Positions 12,736 through 25,029 are shown, numbered from the stretch's first letter. The stretch is 64,000 nt of DNA from Peromyscus leucopus (GCF_004664715.2 NC_051076.1:4037446-4101445), one strand, 5' to 3'. Numbers and translations are program-made. The notes: generated by a model not told the origin, from the sequence alone.

Positions 12736-12764
12736 GCACACAGAGTCAGGCTTTCTTGACATAT

Positions 12765-12842
12765 CCTGTCCCAATTCTCACAACCCTGAAAGGTTGATAT
12801 TTTAGCTCCTAATTGGATAACTGAGAAAGCTCAGAAGTGATA
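12765..12842 (-). repeat. MIR-like fragment, inverted
   Basis: 'attctcacaaccctgaaagg', then 'ggataactgagaaagctcag' resembles a second inverted MIR piece, short and diverged. Confidence 0.35.
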
Positions 12843-14276
12843 TCTCTGGTTTTCTCTGGTTACATATCCAGTCAATGGAAAGGAGCCATGATAAGACCAA
12901 TTTTGTGTAATTGGTAAGGTTTTGCTCTTTCTGTGAGTCCTGAGCATTCTGGTTGGGTAACATTTATATAAGTGGTGGTGATACTGCATAGCAGGGTAAG
13001 GACGGGGACAACTGACCACAAAATTGTGCCATGACAGGAAAGGCCAGTGACTCTGGGATGGAATCCAGACCCGTGGCTTCCAATCCCTATAGTTTATATT
13101 TTTTTCTATGGTACTAGTGCTCAAAATCCCTACAACTTTTATTGCCCCCAAAGCAATGGTCTCCATCCTTGCTCAAAGTTAGTGTTTCTCCTTCCCTAGT
13201 GATTCTCTCCAAACAGATTGTTAGCTGATAACAGTCTTACACAGTCTTGAAAGTACAGGAGACCAAGTAGCATGTTTAAAATAAAGTGACCCTGACCCAG
13301 ACCAGAATCAGAGGCTGAGAGACAGATGTGCCTTGACTGGGGTCAGCAAAACATCTGGTGGACCTGTCCCATTGCTTCACAATTAATCTTGGTGTTGCAT
13401 CTAAATACACTACAGGATTGAGAAATTGAACAATTTGATTGGACACATTTTGATAGTTTAATTTTCAATAACACATGGTCAGAGCTTGTTCACATAATTA
13501 CTAAATAGATTAATATGCCAATATTTCTGACCAGCTGGAAGGGAAAGATTTAAGCTCTGAAAGCCTTTGACAGGCCTTTAAATTAAAGTTGATGTTCTGG
13601 AGAGAATGGGAGTGCAGGCCTCTAGAGAGTGTAGTCAAAAGAGGGTTTATGATCAAGGCCTAGAAATCCCAGATTTTATTGCCTTAAAAAGGAAGACTTT
13701 GTGAACCAGCTGTATAATCAGTTGCTCTGTAGGACTCCCACGTCACGATGCTGTGACTACTTTTCCCAGGGCATTAGAAATGCCTAAAGTATGGTTGCAT
13801 TAGAAGTCATGGGACACCACACAAATGAGCTGACAGTGCCACCCAACATGGTTTGGTAGACAACCGTTTGGCCTTGAGGTATCTTCTACCAAGCTGTTTA
13901 TGTCAATCTCCTTGTGGTTACCTGCAGGAACAGAGGGAGAAACCTGGAAGTAGAGAGTATCCTCATCTGTCACCTTCAATTATAAACAGCAGCATTCAGG
14001 AGCCAGAGCTGATAGTATTTCATTTCCTGGAAAGAACAGGGCCAACATTTGTCACCGAGAAGGATCAGGATAAGAACCACAGCAGGCAGAAGGAGAGAGT
14101 AAAGCTAGAAGGTATACTTTGCAATGGGACACATGGGTTGAGACCAACAGGGAAAAGCCAGTGAACAATGGTTACCCTAAGTTTTATCACCTATAAAGTA
14201 GGATGTTTTAATGACTACATTTAATGATAATTTACTTAGAGAACAAATGAAACCAGTATGTCTCAATAAACATGCA
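12843..14276. other. No gene recognised
   Basis: Unique-looking sequence. A 103-codon plus-strand frame (13853-14164) lacks any recognisable domain. Confidence 0.4.
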
Positions 14277-14295
14277 ACCAGGGGTAGGTGATGGC

Positions 14296-14741
14296 TATGG
14301 TGGTATTTTATTTGTACTGAAATGTGATTTTAACTGTATGTTAATAAATAAAGTTGCCCAGGGGTCAGGGCTATTAGAGCCATAGCAAGAGTGTGGCAGT
14401 GGTGGCACACGCCTTTAATCCCAGCACTTGGTAGGCATAGCTCGGTAAGTCTCTGTGTGTTCAGGGATACAGCCAGCATTGGAGACATACACCTTTAAGA
14501 CCTGGAGGGCTGTACTTACAGGCAGTGACGAAGCAGTCACGTGTTTGGGTTTACAACCAATGAGAAGGCAGAACAGAAAGACTATCTAAAGACATACACA
14601 CAGGAAGTAGGTCTCTTTCAGAGAGGTAGGACCACCGCAGGAGGAAGGGTAAGGTTTTAGCTCTGAGCTCTGAGCTCTTGGCTTTCTCTTTTACATTGGT
14701 TCTGTGTTTCTTATTTAATAAGACGATTGGTTACATCTACA
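14296..14741 (+). mobile_element. Solo ERV LTR carrying a B1-like segment
   Basis: A 446 bp LTR-like element flanked by GATGGC (14290-14295 and 14742-14747; the match extends to GATGGCT). It ends 'cattggttctg...catctaca'-style with CA; the first base pair reads TA rather than the usual TG. Inside lies a B1-like stretch ('ggtggcacacgcctttaatc'), and near the start 'ttaataaataaagttgcc'. The same family occurs inverted at 42.04 kb. A 6 bp duplication fits a class II (ERVK-like) integrase. No internal retroviral genes are present. Confidence 0.65.
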
Positions 14742-14922
14742 GATGGCTGTTGGTAAAGTATTTGTTATGTAAGCCCTTGGCCTGAGTTCAGTGCCCAGAA
14801 CACATGTTAAAAGATAGTGGTCTAGAAAGCACTGGGGATGGGGAGACAGGGGATTCCTGGGGCTCCCAGGCCAACCAGCCTCTTCATCAAGCTCAGGCAG
14901 ACCAGTGAGGCCCTGTCTTAAA

Positions 14923-14927
<5 letters not shown>

Positions 14928-14968
<41 letters not shown>

Positions 14969-14970
14969 AC
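14928..14970 (+). repeat. (CA)n microsatellite
   Basis: About 16 AC units, interrupted by AAAC, inside the B4-type SINE tail. Confidence 0.95.
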
Positions 14971-15281
14971 CAAATCAAGGTAGTACCTGAGGAACAACAG
15001 CCAAGGATGACCTCTGGCCACATTTATGCACATACATGCATCTGTATACACACACAAACATGCACTCACAAAATGTATAACTAATTAATATTGTCTTAGA
15101 AGAGATGTGGGTATTATGTGGGTATTATGGGTTGAGATTAGACAAAAGTAAGTCAATAATGTGGAGGAGGAATGCATTTTAGGGATATGAAATTGGGTAG
15201 TAGGCTTAGATAAGCAGGAAGTCATTTCAAAGAATGAGATTTTGATTTGGGGGAAAGTGTTCAGGAAGTGGGAGTCAGAGA

Positions 15282-15369
15282 TACACACACATACACACAC
15301 ACACACACATACAGACACACAAACAGAGATAGATTCATACATTTACACACAGAGACACAGACACACAGG

Positions 15370-15412
<43 letters not shown>
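15282..15412 (+). repeat. Compound (CA)n microsatellite
   Basis: Blocks of CA with ATAC, AGAC and AAAC interruptions, ending with a pure run of about 20 CA units (15371-15411). It generates the His-Thr-rich open frame seen here. Confidence 0.95.
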
Positions 15413-15414
<2 letters not shown>

Positions 15415-15419
15415 CAAAA

Positions 15420-16015
15420 TTAGAGAGAGTGAGGCTAATCAAAGGAGTACCTTCACCACCCCACACCTCCCTCCTCCCTCCTGCTGCCCCTGCTCCAGCC
15501 TTCCCTTTCTCTTACAGTCTCAGTGCTTCAGAAATCAGAGTGTTGCCAGGGCCATTAATGGTGACTGTTCTGAGGGGGTGATCACGAAGCTTAAACCTGG
15601 TATTTTCGATGACTGACAGGTGGAACATTTAGCTGTCTGGGTGGGGATCTGGGAGAGGGCTGATGAAAGTCTGTGCCTGTTCTTCCATTTGTTATTTTAA
15701 AGAAAATGTTTTAAGTGAATTTTGTGGTTGGGGAAAAAGGTTTGTGATTGGCAGCCCCTGGGGGACTCTCCTTAAAGAGAAGGTACAGAAGCGGGGGCTG
15801 TCACTGAAGAGCCACTCATTCCCCACCAAGCCTTTCACTTCTCTACCAGGCACTCCAGCTCTGGGCAGCCTGGTGATAATGGGGAGGGTGGTGCTCCTGT
15901 GTCTTCCCAGGAGGTTGGACAGCATGGCTTTCTGTCCCTGGAGGATGATTTATCTCATGGATTCCCACCTACCTAGGAGAGGCCAAAGTTATTTTCTTCT
16001 CCTAGCAGGGAACTC
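15420..16015. other. No gene recognised
   Basis: Unique sequence. A 119-codon plus frame (15663-16022) overlaps a minus frame and has no recognisable domain. Confidence 0.4.
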
Positions 16016-16021
16016 AATCTG

Positions 16022-16076
16022 ATTCAACAAATATTTATTGATTTATTGAACACCTACTATGTGTGAGACTGGGAGC
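16022..16076 (-). repeat. L2 3' end fragment, inverted
   Basis: 'attcaacaaatatttattga' followed by 'ttgaacacctactatgtgtg' is the inverted last part of L2. Confidence 0.6.
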
Positions 16077-16159
16077 CCAATCAATGGAGGGTCTACATCC
16101 ACCCCAGGTCATGTGACCTGACCCTCAGAAAATAACATAGGGGGAGGGAAGGGGATAGT

Positions 16160-16246
16160 ACCAGGCCTTGAGTCCAGAGTTGAGGGTTTGAATCCCAGCT
16201 CTGAAACTTACCACATATACTGTGAGTACCTCACTTACTTTCATTT
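16160..16246 (+). repeat. MIR SINE fragment
   Basis: 'gagggtttgaatcccagctc' followed by 'tgaaacttaccaca' and 'gtgagtacctcacttac' follows the MIR 5' half. Confidence 0.5.
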
Positions 16247-16247
16247 T

Positions 16248-16425
16248 GAAAACTTTTTATTAGCATATGTTAATTATACACAGTAACAGTTTCAGTATGG
16301 CATGTTCATACATGTATACAGTTTGATCATACTCACCCCCTTACGTAGCCTCTCTTGCCCCTTTCCCACTCCTTTGACCCTCTTCCTATTCCCTTATATG
16401 TTCATTATTTCCTTCATCCTCAGCA
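16248..16425 (-). mobile_element. L1 3' UTR end, inverted
   Basis: 'tattagcatatgttaattat', 'tatggcatgttcatacatgt' and a C/T-rich run 'cccctttcccactcc' match the inverted 3' end of rodent L1. There is no coding part. Confidence 0.5.
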
Positions 16426-16429
16426 CCCT

Positions 16430-17655
16430 CGGGGAATCACGTGTGCTAATAGCGACTTGGTGGAGATGACACACACTCCACATGACATTGCTCAGGAAAG
16501 GCAGTGCTGTTACTACACACAACATACCAGCTCACCAGTGTGCTAGCAAACCCAGCCTCCTGGTCAAAGAATGCTCCATCCCCAGAGCCTAGCAGATTTT
16601 CAGGTGCTGCCCCTGCTCACAGAGGTGGGTGACCCTGGCTCTGAGGTCCAGCACCGCTGCTCCATGAAATATTCAAGGCGATGGTATCTGTTGACAGTCA
16701 TTAGCTCTGCCTCACATTCTGCTCGCCACAGAGGAGATTCATTAATATTTATTCATCTTGATTTGCTTTGTTTTTCTCGCTTTTTTTTTTCAAATCCCAT
16801 TTCAGGATTTATGGAATAATTTTGTGGAATGTGTAACTCGTGCACTGTGGATTTGGGCAGCTTGAGTCGCCTGCAGCAAAATCCTTCCAGGGATGATAGG
16901 GTCAGAGCTATTACACATCCAGCCAGCCTCTGTTTAATAAAAAGCCCGTACAAAGGCTTTTAAAAAAGTCCCTGTGAACCACTGTGCAAGCTCACAGCGG
17001 CTGTGAGAACCACCCTGCAAATGTCCAATAGTCTCATAAGGTTTCTTCCTGGGTGCCAGGGTCCCTGCCTGTCATAGCAGGCCATCCTGTCAGCTTACAT
17101 ACAGCTTGATAAGAGGCCTCCTTGGCTTTGTTTGCTGTCAAGACCAGCCAGCTGGGCAGGTGCAGGCAGAGACTGGCACCGGATTCGGACAGACCGTTTG
17201 CTTTTTCTTCTAGCCTACTCAGAATCTAGCAGCTCTGAAACCACAACTGAAGCCTTATGTGGGGCCAGCATCCTGGAGGCCAGCTTGCCACGTGGTTAAG
17301 AATCTTCCCCAGAGCTGCCCACCCCTTTCTTGGCTGAACTGCTCCTTCCCAAGAGCCAGCTCTGCTACCCATTATCAAGTGGTACCCTGGCTGACTTCCA
17401 ACACACTGTGGGTCACTGGAGGTGAATGGGAAAAAGGATACATCTAGCAACAGGACATGAACCATCATCCAGTTCTTGTTCATCTCTGGGTTCTGGATGT
17501 GCTTCAGGCAGCCCAAACCAGGGTGAGGTCAGCAGAAGGAAGGTCAACTTGAGGTCCGATGGTACACACCAAAAGATGCAGTGAGGTTTCTCTAGCACTT
17601 ATGGGGCCGGGGTATTGCTGACAAAAATAAAACCTAAAGATATGTGTATCCGACA
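16430..17655. other. Repeat-poor interval; possible regulatory DNA
   Basis: No gene or transposon found. The part at 16640-17010 has AT-rich homeodomain-like sites ('gattcattaatatttattca') next to GC-richer blocks and lacks transposon relics. That mixture is compatible with a conserved noncoding element, but conservation cannot be judged from one sequence. Confidence 0.25.
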
Positions 17656-17660
17656 TGTGA

Positions 17661-17812
17661 TTGTTTTTGTTCGTGTTTGTTTTGTTTTTGTTGTTGTTTG
17701 TTTTGTTTTGTTTTGTTTTGTTTTTTTAAGAAGACAGAGTTTCTCTGTGTAGCCCTGGCATTCTTGGAACTCCCTTTATAGACCAGGGCTGCCTCTGCTG
17801 GGATTAAATGCT
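17661..17812 (-). mobile_element. B1 SINE, inverted, internally deleted
   Basis: The (GTTTT)n-type run at 17661-17727 is the inverted A-rich tail. It is followed by 'agtttctctgtgtagccctg' and 'cttggaactccctttataga', then jumps to 'tgcctctgctgggattaaat'. About 40-50 bp of the B1 centre are missing. Confidence 0.7.
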
Positions 17813-17867
17813 TTTATTCTCTATTCTCACATAAGAAAGGGAGACAGCTTACTCTGTGTTTTATTCA

Positions 17868-17893
17868 GTTTTGTTTGTTTGTTTGTTTGTTTG
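17868..17893 (+). repeat. (GTTT)n microsatellite
   Basis: Six to seven TTTG units followed by 'agacagg'. Confidence 0.85.
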
Positions 17894-18149
17894 AGACAGG
17901 TAAATTGACAGGAAGTTTCAGACACAGTGAGACCTCCAGAATACTTGAAGCTTGAGAATGGAAAAAGAGTACAAATGGTCATCAATCCCAGAAGTTGCAG
18001 ATATTTGCACTGGGGACTTGGAAACCCAGTACCTTCCTTTGTCATTGGAGGTGAGGGTGAGAAACAAGGTTGGCTGCTGATTGACTCATGTCCACGCAAG
18101 GTTTGCTTTTTAAAACAGTAGTGTCATTGCACCCTTCTAAAACATGGAA

Positions 18150-18395
18150 GGTGAGTCCGCAAACCCTTGTCTTGCAAACATGAATTCAATCCCTAGAGCT
18201 CACACAAAATATTAAGTTTGGTGAATACATGAGATCCCAGTACCAGGAAGGCAGGAGGACCCTTGGGGATCACTGGCTAACCTTGCAGAGTCAGGGAGTT
18301 CCAGATCAGTGACATACCCTGTCTCAAAAAACAAAGTAGATGACAGAGAGATGACCCCTAAGGTTCATTTCTGATCTCTCTGGGCACAGGCATGC

Positions 18396-18447
<52 letters not shown>
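18150..18447 (+). mobile_element. B4-type SINE
   Basis: A tRNA-like part ('tgtcttgcaaacatgaattc'), then a B1-derived part ('ggatcactggctaaccttgc', 'acataccctgtctcaaaaaa') and a closing 'catgcctacacacac' CA tail, in the order expected for a B4-type SINE. Confidence 0.6.
18399..18447 (+). repeat. (CA)n microsatellite
   Basis: About 24 uninterrupted CA units at the end of a B4-type SINE. Confidence 0.95.
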
Positions 18448-18449
<2 letters not shown>

Positions 18450-19410
18450 TGCATGAGTGAGTGCATATATCCATGCACAAAACCCAAAAGGATCTTGAGC
18501 CAGATGTGCCTGAAGACACTTCCTGGGAAGGGATCCTCAAACCCAAGGCAGAGATAAGCCCAGAATGAGAACTAGGATTTTCTACCCATCTTGCATTCTT
18601 GGGCCTGGCAGGTGGGCACATAGAAGGAATGTCCCAGTTCTGCTTCACAAGCAAGTTTTCATCTAGTTCTAATAAAGAATATTCAGGTCTTTATGTCTGT
18701 GGGTTCCTTACTCAAGGATCTCACCAAACACAGCTTGACAGTGTCAAACAAAAGCAGCTGCATTTTCAGTGCACGTTTATAGGTGCTTTTCTTGTTGCTA
18801 TTCCCTGAACAATACAGTGCGACAACTACTTCATGGCATTTATGTGGTATTAGGAATTAATAGTAAAGTAGAGATGATTTAGGTGTGTGGGAGGCTGTGT
18901 GGAAGCTGCAGGCAAACAATTGCACTGTTTCATATCAGGGACTTGAGCACCTGCATGTTTTTGTATTATTCCAGGTCCCAGAACCAACTTCCTCACAGAC
19001 ACCAAGGGCCAACTGTGTTTCCTATTTGGTGTAAGAGTTCCCGTGAAGGATCAGAGACATGCCACAGGCTTCTTATTGTAAGAGAATTTCATGGCTCATT
19101 GAGACTACAAGGCCACCGTCAGTGAAGCAGTGAGCAATGATGGCATCTTATCACATAATACCTGAGTAAGATCTCAAGTGAGATGGGATTAGAGAGAAGC
19201 AGACCACAGAGAAGCCTGGAGTGTGCAAAAGATGCTTTGTGCCAGGGCAACGCTTGACTTCAGTCATGCAGGGCTGACCAAGGATGGAGGGAGAGGAGAA
19301 GTGTATTTAATTTCTGTCAACATGTTAGGACACTGTAAGGTGAAGATACCCTTTCATTCAATGTAGAATTTCTCAAGCTCACATGCTGATTTTCTCCTTC
19401 CTCAGGATGT
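18450..19410. other. No feature recognised
   Basis: Unique-looking sequence with short frames only. Confidence 0.4.
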
Positions 19411-19496
19411 TTTGCTGTTGTTGTTTGTTTTTTTAATGTATATGAATATTTTAGTGTGCCTTGTACATATGAGCCCTGAGTTCCATCCTGGCACTG

Positions 19497-19592
19497 CATA
19501 AACCATGCATGGTGCCGCAGACCTGTAACCCTAGCACCTAGAGTAGAGGTAGGAAGTTCAAGGTCATCCTTGACTACAAAACAAGTTTAACC
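19497..19592 (+). mobile_element. B1-like / RSINE-like fragment
   Basis: 'ccatgcatggtgccgcagac', then 'ctgtaaccctagcacctaga' and 'gaagttcaaggtcatccttg' follow an early B1-type monomer. The preceding 'ttaatgtatatgaatatttt' (19432-19451) resembles the tail of an inverted B2/B3-type SINE. Confidence 0.45.
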
Positions 19593-19824
19593 TCAGGTGT
19601 CATTTCTCGGGGCTTCTATGTCCTCTGAGACTGAGTCTTGCCAATTAGCCTAGATTGGCTAGCCAACAAGCTCTAAAGTCCCTTCTATCTCTGTCTCCAG
19701 AGCTGGGATTATAGGCATGGGCTACCATGATAAGCATTTCTTAGGTGGGGCCTTGGGATCAAACTGTGGCCCTCACGCTTGTGTGATAAGCACTTTACCA
19801 ATTAGTCATCTCCCTGGCACCCCC
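19593..19824 (-). mobile_element. B4-type SINE, inverted
   Basis: In order: 'aggtgtcatttctcggggct', 'gagactgagtcttgccaatt', 'tccagagctgggattatagg', 'gggatcaaactgtggccctc' and 'taagcactttaccaattagt'. This is a near full-length inverted B4-type element. Confidence 0.6.
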
Positions 19825-19829
19825 CTCCC

Positions 19830-20810
19830 CATTCACACATACACCACTCCTATTTTTTGCAATATCTATTATCAAACTGGAAAGTCATATCAGTTGTTCC
19901 CCATTGGCAGCTGATTAGGTGATGACAAGGGTTACATCAAGATGTGACAAGAGAAGACAAAGCAAGGTAAGATGCACCACATCAGTAGCCAAGCCCCTGG
20001 ACACTAGCAAGTTCTCAACAGGGAGCAGCTGCTCCCCCACCCCGGCTCAAGTGCTTCAGGAAGCTCTGGATTCTGGCTTCAACTTGAACTGGAGGGAAAT
20101 AGGACCCACTGACATCTCAGTACAGTGAAAGCTGCCATTGACATTTGTCTGGTGGGGGTGGCAAGGTAGGCTAGATGGAGGACAGTCTGATACTCAAAGC
20201 ACAGGAAGAAGTTATCAATAGAAGTTGCAGGATCCCTTAAGCCTATGTACCTGACTTTCCAGAGATGAGGCAGGAGAAAGTCAAGGACCAAGTCACAACT
20301 GCTTCTCTGCTTCTGCCACTAGACAGCAATTGTGCCCTGTAGTGGCCCAGAAAACATGACTCCTTCTCTGATATGAGGAGTCACATCCTCCAGGGACCGT
20401 ATTGCGATTCCATAGAAATTGTGCTGTTTCACAGATGTCAGCAAGTCAAATCAGGGCACTGTCAGTGAGTCGTGGATTGTAAAGCACAGGCAAGGTTGTG
20501 TATCTTGTCATGGCCCACCACAGCTCCTGGGTCCTCACCTTCCTATCTCACTACTCATGTGCCCTCTTGGAATACTGCAGCTCATTCTCCTTATACTTTA
20601 ACCAGCCACCAAGGCAGAGGGACAGGCAGGCATGTGTCTCTGTACTCTGGGTCTCCCTCCTCCTCTCTTCTTCTCTTTGCTTTTATCATACTGACTTTCA
20701 AGTCACATTTACTGATTATTTGCTTTTGACTCATTGCTTTGTTGTGTGCTTTGTTTTTATTTGTATACAAAACTATGGCATGTTCACAATATGCTAGAAA
20801 TTTATGCTAT
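19830..20810. other. No gene recognised
   Basis: Unique sequence. Three plus-strand frames overlap near 20.4-20.8 kb in different phases, which argues against coding. Confidence 0.4.
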
Positions 20811-20814
20811 AGAC

Positions 20815-20975
20815 TCATCAAATATTAACTCAAGCTTCTCCAGTAAAATAGTTACTAATATTGTTTCCATTTTACAGATCAATACTGAGGCACGGAAAGG
20901 CAAAGAAACTTGCTGGCTCTCACTAGGGACTGTCAGGGATCCAACTTTGCTGCCAATGCTTGGACCTGTCTTATT
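20815..20975 (-). repeat. MIR SINE, inverted
   Basis: 'ttgtttccattttacagatc', then 'aatactgaggcacggaaagg' and 'aaagaaacttgctgg' follow inverted MIR. Confidence 0.6.
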
Positions 20976-20989
20976 TCACACACACTTTA

Positions 20990-21105
20990 TGCTTTGGGCA
21001 TTACATCAATCACACAGCAGGAGTATTATTATGGTAGAAAAATCGGGGTTTAGAGAAATGGTGACTTGCCTAAGTCACACAGCAGGAAGGGAACACAGCT
21101 AATCA
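20990..21105 (-). repeat. Second MIR-like fragment, inverted
   Basis: 'gagaaatggtgacttgccta' and 'agtcacacagcaggaaggga' repeat the inverted MIR motif just after the previous copy. Confidence 0.5.
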
Positions 21106-21473
21106 TAAATTTAAATATAGGTCTATTTCTCATTTTCAAGGACCTGCTCTGACCTTCTGGCTAGTCCTGCATAGAGGAGAAAGGTTGTGCTGAATAGCTG
21201 GCCTATGGCAATTGAGGCCCAGACTATCCTTCCAGAGTTGAACTCCGCCTTTGGTGCCAGTGAGATGGACAGAGACTGGAGGCACGGAGAGGAGGAAGGC
21301 ACCTGGAGGCCCTGCAGGGTATGTTTGCTGCTAGCTTCTAAGAATGCCTGTCTAGAACTGACTGCTGTCCACTCTCTGATGAGAAAGACCTCCCAGGGGG
21401 TGGGGGAGACAGTCTGCGGGCCTGCTCCATGTTTTGAGTTGAACATGTGTGCAAATCTTGGTGCTCTTTTAAA

Positions 21474-21572
21474 TGCAAGTTCTGATGCCGTGGGTCTGAG
21501 CCAGGCATTTCTAATGAGCTGGCAGATGATGCCCTGAGGCCAGGTCATGAGACCACACTTACCGGGTCTCCT
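21474..21572 (+). mobile_element. hAT-Charlie (MER5/MER20-like) fragment
   Basis: 'gcaagttctgatgccgtggg', 'ggcatttctaatgagctggc' and 'gaccacacttaccgg' follow the 3' part of MER-type hAT relics. It underlies the overlapping open frames on both strands here. Confidence 0.4.
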
Positions 21573-21574
21573 AG

Positions 21575-24500
21575 AATTCTACCCTTTGGGTCTTGGGCCT
21601 TTTCTTGCATAGATCAGTGGTTGTGCTCCCCAGAAGTCTCCTCTGCAGCCACATGATTGCAGTGGAATTCCAGAGGGTAGGAGGCAGGGGAATGAATAAA
21701 GCCACTGGCATTTACGCTGCTTATTTTCTTTGACACTCCCTCCCCTTTGCTAAAGCCTAAAGGCAAGGCCCTGGCATCCTGCAAGATTGCCAGAGACACT
21801 CTCTACCAAGCCCTCTGGACAAGGTCAAGTCCCTAAGCACCATTTCCATAGCAACACTTTGCAATTTGTCTCTCACCACCACTTCCCTGTTTGAGCTCAC
21901 ATTAGGTTTATTCTTCAGTAGCCTCATGAACATATGCTCGCCCTCTCTCATGAAAAAGCAGGAGCCCCTTGCTTCTTCATCCTCATCCCTAGAGGGTACC
22001 TTGGATGCAGAGTGTACTCCAAACTTACAAATGAAATTGTGAGTGACACAAGACCTCCTTCACATGTTTACTTCCGTAGAGACTCCTTTGGACGGATGTT
22101 TGGCAATGGCTTCAAGTGTTAGGTAAACACTTTAAATTTACTTCTTAGCTCAGCAGTTAACTCCAGTGGGCAAAATTTTGGGGGAGAGAATGTAAGAAGG
22201 GCTGGCTGAACCATGTTTCTGAGGTGCAGGGAAAAGCTGGGGGGACCTACGAATTAACTTGAGGAGCAGGAGCAGGAATCTGAAGCTTGTAGCCAGGAAG
22301 GACTCCTTGGCTGTAGCTGACTCTCCCTCAGCTTCTCGCAGGTCATGTGTCAAGCTTAGCAACTTCAGTAATGTGCTGCTCCCACACCTCTTTTACTCTA
22401 AGCCTGTGATCTCAGATTCCCAACAGCATTTATCAAATCCATGGAAATATCCCCCTTCTGTCCCCTGCAGGGGAGGTTTCACTAGGGGAGGGGGAGAGCT
22501 AATAAGTTTTCTTGCTGGCTAATCAGTTGCCTGAGGCAAACACCAGCAACTCTGGGCTTGCTTGCATGAAACAGGCAGTGAATGATGCTGGAACCTGGGT
22601 GCTTTGCAAGGCAGAGCCCAGAATGCAAGTGACACATTACATTCATGCTCTGCCACTGGGTGTTGTTTCTCTGGGACTCCTGGGAGCTTACATGCATCAA
22701 GCTCTGAACTTTAAAGGAACCCAAACTTCCTCTATTTCTTTAATCCTCAAACACAATCAGTTTAGGGAGTATGCTGCTCAGACTTCATGGTTTCCCTCTG
22801 TCTATCTCTTTGTAAGGTGTAGACATCTGCAGGGGTATGGGACTTTGTGTCCACTGGTCAGACTTTTCAGCTTCAACTTTGGCAACATTCTCTACTGCAA
22901 TGGACACTGGGAAAATCCAGTTTCTCATGGTGGTGATGGGGCTTGGGAAACTGTCTCTTCTTTTGGAGTTGACATTTTCGTAGCATGCAATGCTTGAGAC
23001 CTCCAGACCATATTATAAAAAAGAGACCTTTTCAAGCTGGGCTGCATCACCTTTACTCCCTAGGCCCCTGATGCTATTCCTCTGGGCTTCACAGCCAGCT
23101 GCCTCCCCATCAGCAGCCTGCGTTGGATCTCTTTTGCAGGTACTCAGTTCATGTGTGGCTTCTGAAGATCCCTCAGTATTTATCTCCTTCCAGATTTCCA
23201 TTCTGATGAAGGCTGTGTCGGAGAGTTCTAGAGAACAGATGGGAGGCTGTCATTACACGTTACTGATGCGCAGAGCAGCTTTGGCTCCATGTGTGCCAGA
23301 GCTCACAGCCACACTCGTAATTCTTCCTCTGTTCCCTGGCCCCAGCCAGGAGCACAGCCAGTTTTGGCAAGAAGAGAGAGTATGTTCTTTCTAGGGCATT
23401 TATATAAAACATGCTAGGATTGACGAGAGGCTGGGGAGTAAATCTTTTCTTCTTTTATTAGCAGAGAAAATACTATGCTTCTCCTAGTCCCTCATGGGAT
23501 CTAAAATTAGAAGTCAATAATCCATTGGCCTACCATAAGCACCACTGTGAGCTAATCCCGGGACCTTCTGGAGATGCTTTCTTTGCTGGTCTCAGAGCTC
23601 CCCAACAGCCAAGCTTTTCAAAGAGCATCCTAGTAGCTATGGAATCAACACTAGCACAGGAGCTGGCATTGACTTCCTTTGTTTGACCTTGGACACAAAT
23701 ACTGGCTGAAGGGGGGAAAAAATGACCAGCTAAGGATTACTTAGCAGGACACTGAGAGTCCAGCTCAGGTCTAGTTCAGTGTGTTTTCAGGAAAGTAGAG
23801 TAAGATTGTAAAAGGAGTAAGAGATTTTCTTTCCTAGTAGAAGGAGGTGGAGGATGGCTTTCCACATTTGATATGAAGGCCTGAAACTTTCCCTCACACC
23901 TACGATGGCTTACTGACTTCATATAGGGGAGGGACATTGATTATGTTTATCATTTATCTTCTGGGGAGACCCCCAAATTTTTTGTTTGAACCTGATATCT
24001 GCATTAAATTTTAAAGGTCCAAAGGCCTTTAAAAAAATAGAGATGGAACACCTCAGATGAACATTGGCAAGAAGCTGGGTTACTTTTCACACACTGTGGT
24101 AGAGATGTAGACACACTTTTGATGTAGAGACTTCCTTTGACCCAGGAAATCGACTATAAGGCCACAGAATGTTCAGACTGCAATACCAGGCAGTGTTCTT
24201 GAAAGAGCCGAACTGTGCTCCATGACCTAGAGCAGAGCTCTCTGTGCAGTTAGCAGACCCCCACTCTTCACACATTTCCTTCGGGGGTGCTTTCTTTTTG
24301 AAATCTGAATTGAGAATAAATTCTGTGCCCTAGGTCGTTGTTCGGGGGGATGCCTCTGTTCTAGTCTGCAGTGATGTTCCTCACAGGAGATGGATGGCTG
24401 GGGCCTCTGAGACAGTGAGGAGGAGCTTCAGGCTGGAGAAGAACCTTGAGAAGGAAATGATTGCAGGGGAAGAGCTCAGCCTGAACAGTCCTGTGGTTTG

Positions 24501-25000
24501 TCCACTGTGGCATGAAGAGAAAATGAACAAACTCAACTTTAGGAAACATTGATGATAAAGGGTAGTAGGAATAACAGATAACGGCTGCTGCAGCTCAGAT
24601 CTGGATGAACTGGACTGAATTTGAGTCACTGCCAGGGAAAAAGAGCTTGGAGTTAGCGGCTGATAACATCTAGGGGATTAACGAAGGTAAAATAATTGTA
24701 ATGTCCAAGAGCCCCAGCCTGCTCACGGTGGATCTGTAACAGCAAAAGCAGAAAAGGGAATTCTGATGTAAGTCTGGTTCTGTTCTTAGAGTTGGTACAG
24801 CCTTCCTCTCAACCACAGCATTCACCACCCATGGACCACCTTCCAGCCACAGCATCCACCACCTGTGGACCACCTAATCCATCACAAGCTCAGGAAGGAG
24901 GCATCTGGCCACTTAGTACTGTGAGGTCTTTATGCATTTTTCTATGGGTTCATCTTTGGTTTCCTAGAAACAATCCACACCGAGTATGTAAACTGATGTT
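21575..25000. other. Longest repeat-poor interval; no gene recognised
   Basis: I found no recognisable transposon, RNA or coding domain across 3.4 kb. Frames of 134-161 codons (22512-22997, 22990-23394) have no motif I know and do not continue into a spliced structure I can support. Confidence 0.35.
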
Positions 25001-25002
25001 CA

Positions 25003-25026
25003 GTGTGTGTGTGTGTGTGTGTGTGT
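25003..25026 (+). repeat. (GT)n microsatellite
   Basis: Twelve GT units followed by GGGGG. Confidence 0.9.
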
Positions 25027-25029
25027 AGG

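Larger units (their letters stand above)
14277..15072 (+). mobile_element. B4-type SINE, split by an LTR
   Basis: The 5' start of a B4-like SINE ('ccaggggtaggtgatggct') ends at 14296. The element resumes at 14742 with 'gatggctgttggtaaagta' and continues through the B1-derived part ('ggggattcctggggctccca', 'gaccagtgaggccctgtc'), a CA tract at 14928-14970 and a 'gaggaacaacagccaaggat' tail. The interruption at 14296-14741 is a solo LTR, so the SINE is older than the LTR. Confidence 0.65.

Noticed and set aside
21123..21548. Overlapping 141- and 116-codon frames on opposite strands
   Set aside because: Both lie over a hAT-Charlie relic and neither has a known motif.
22512..23394. Two consecutive plus-strand frames of 161 and 134 codons
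   Set aside because: No similarity recognised, different phases, and no splice signal linking them.
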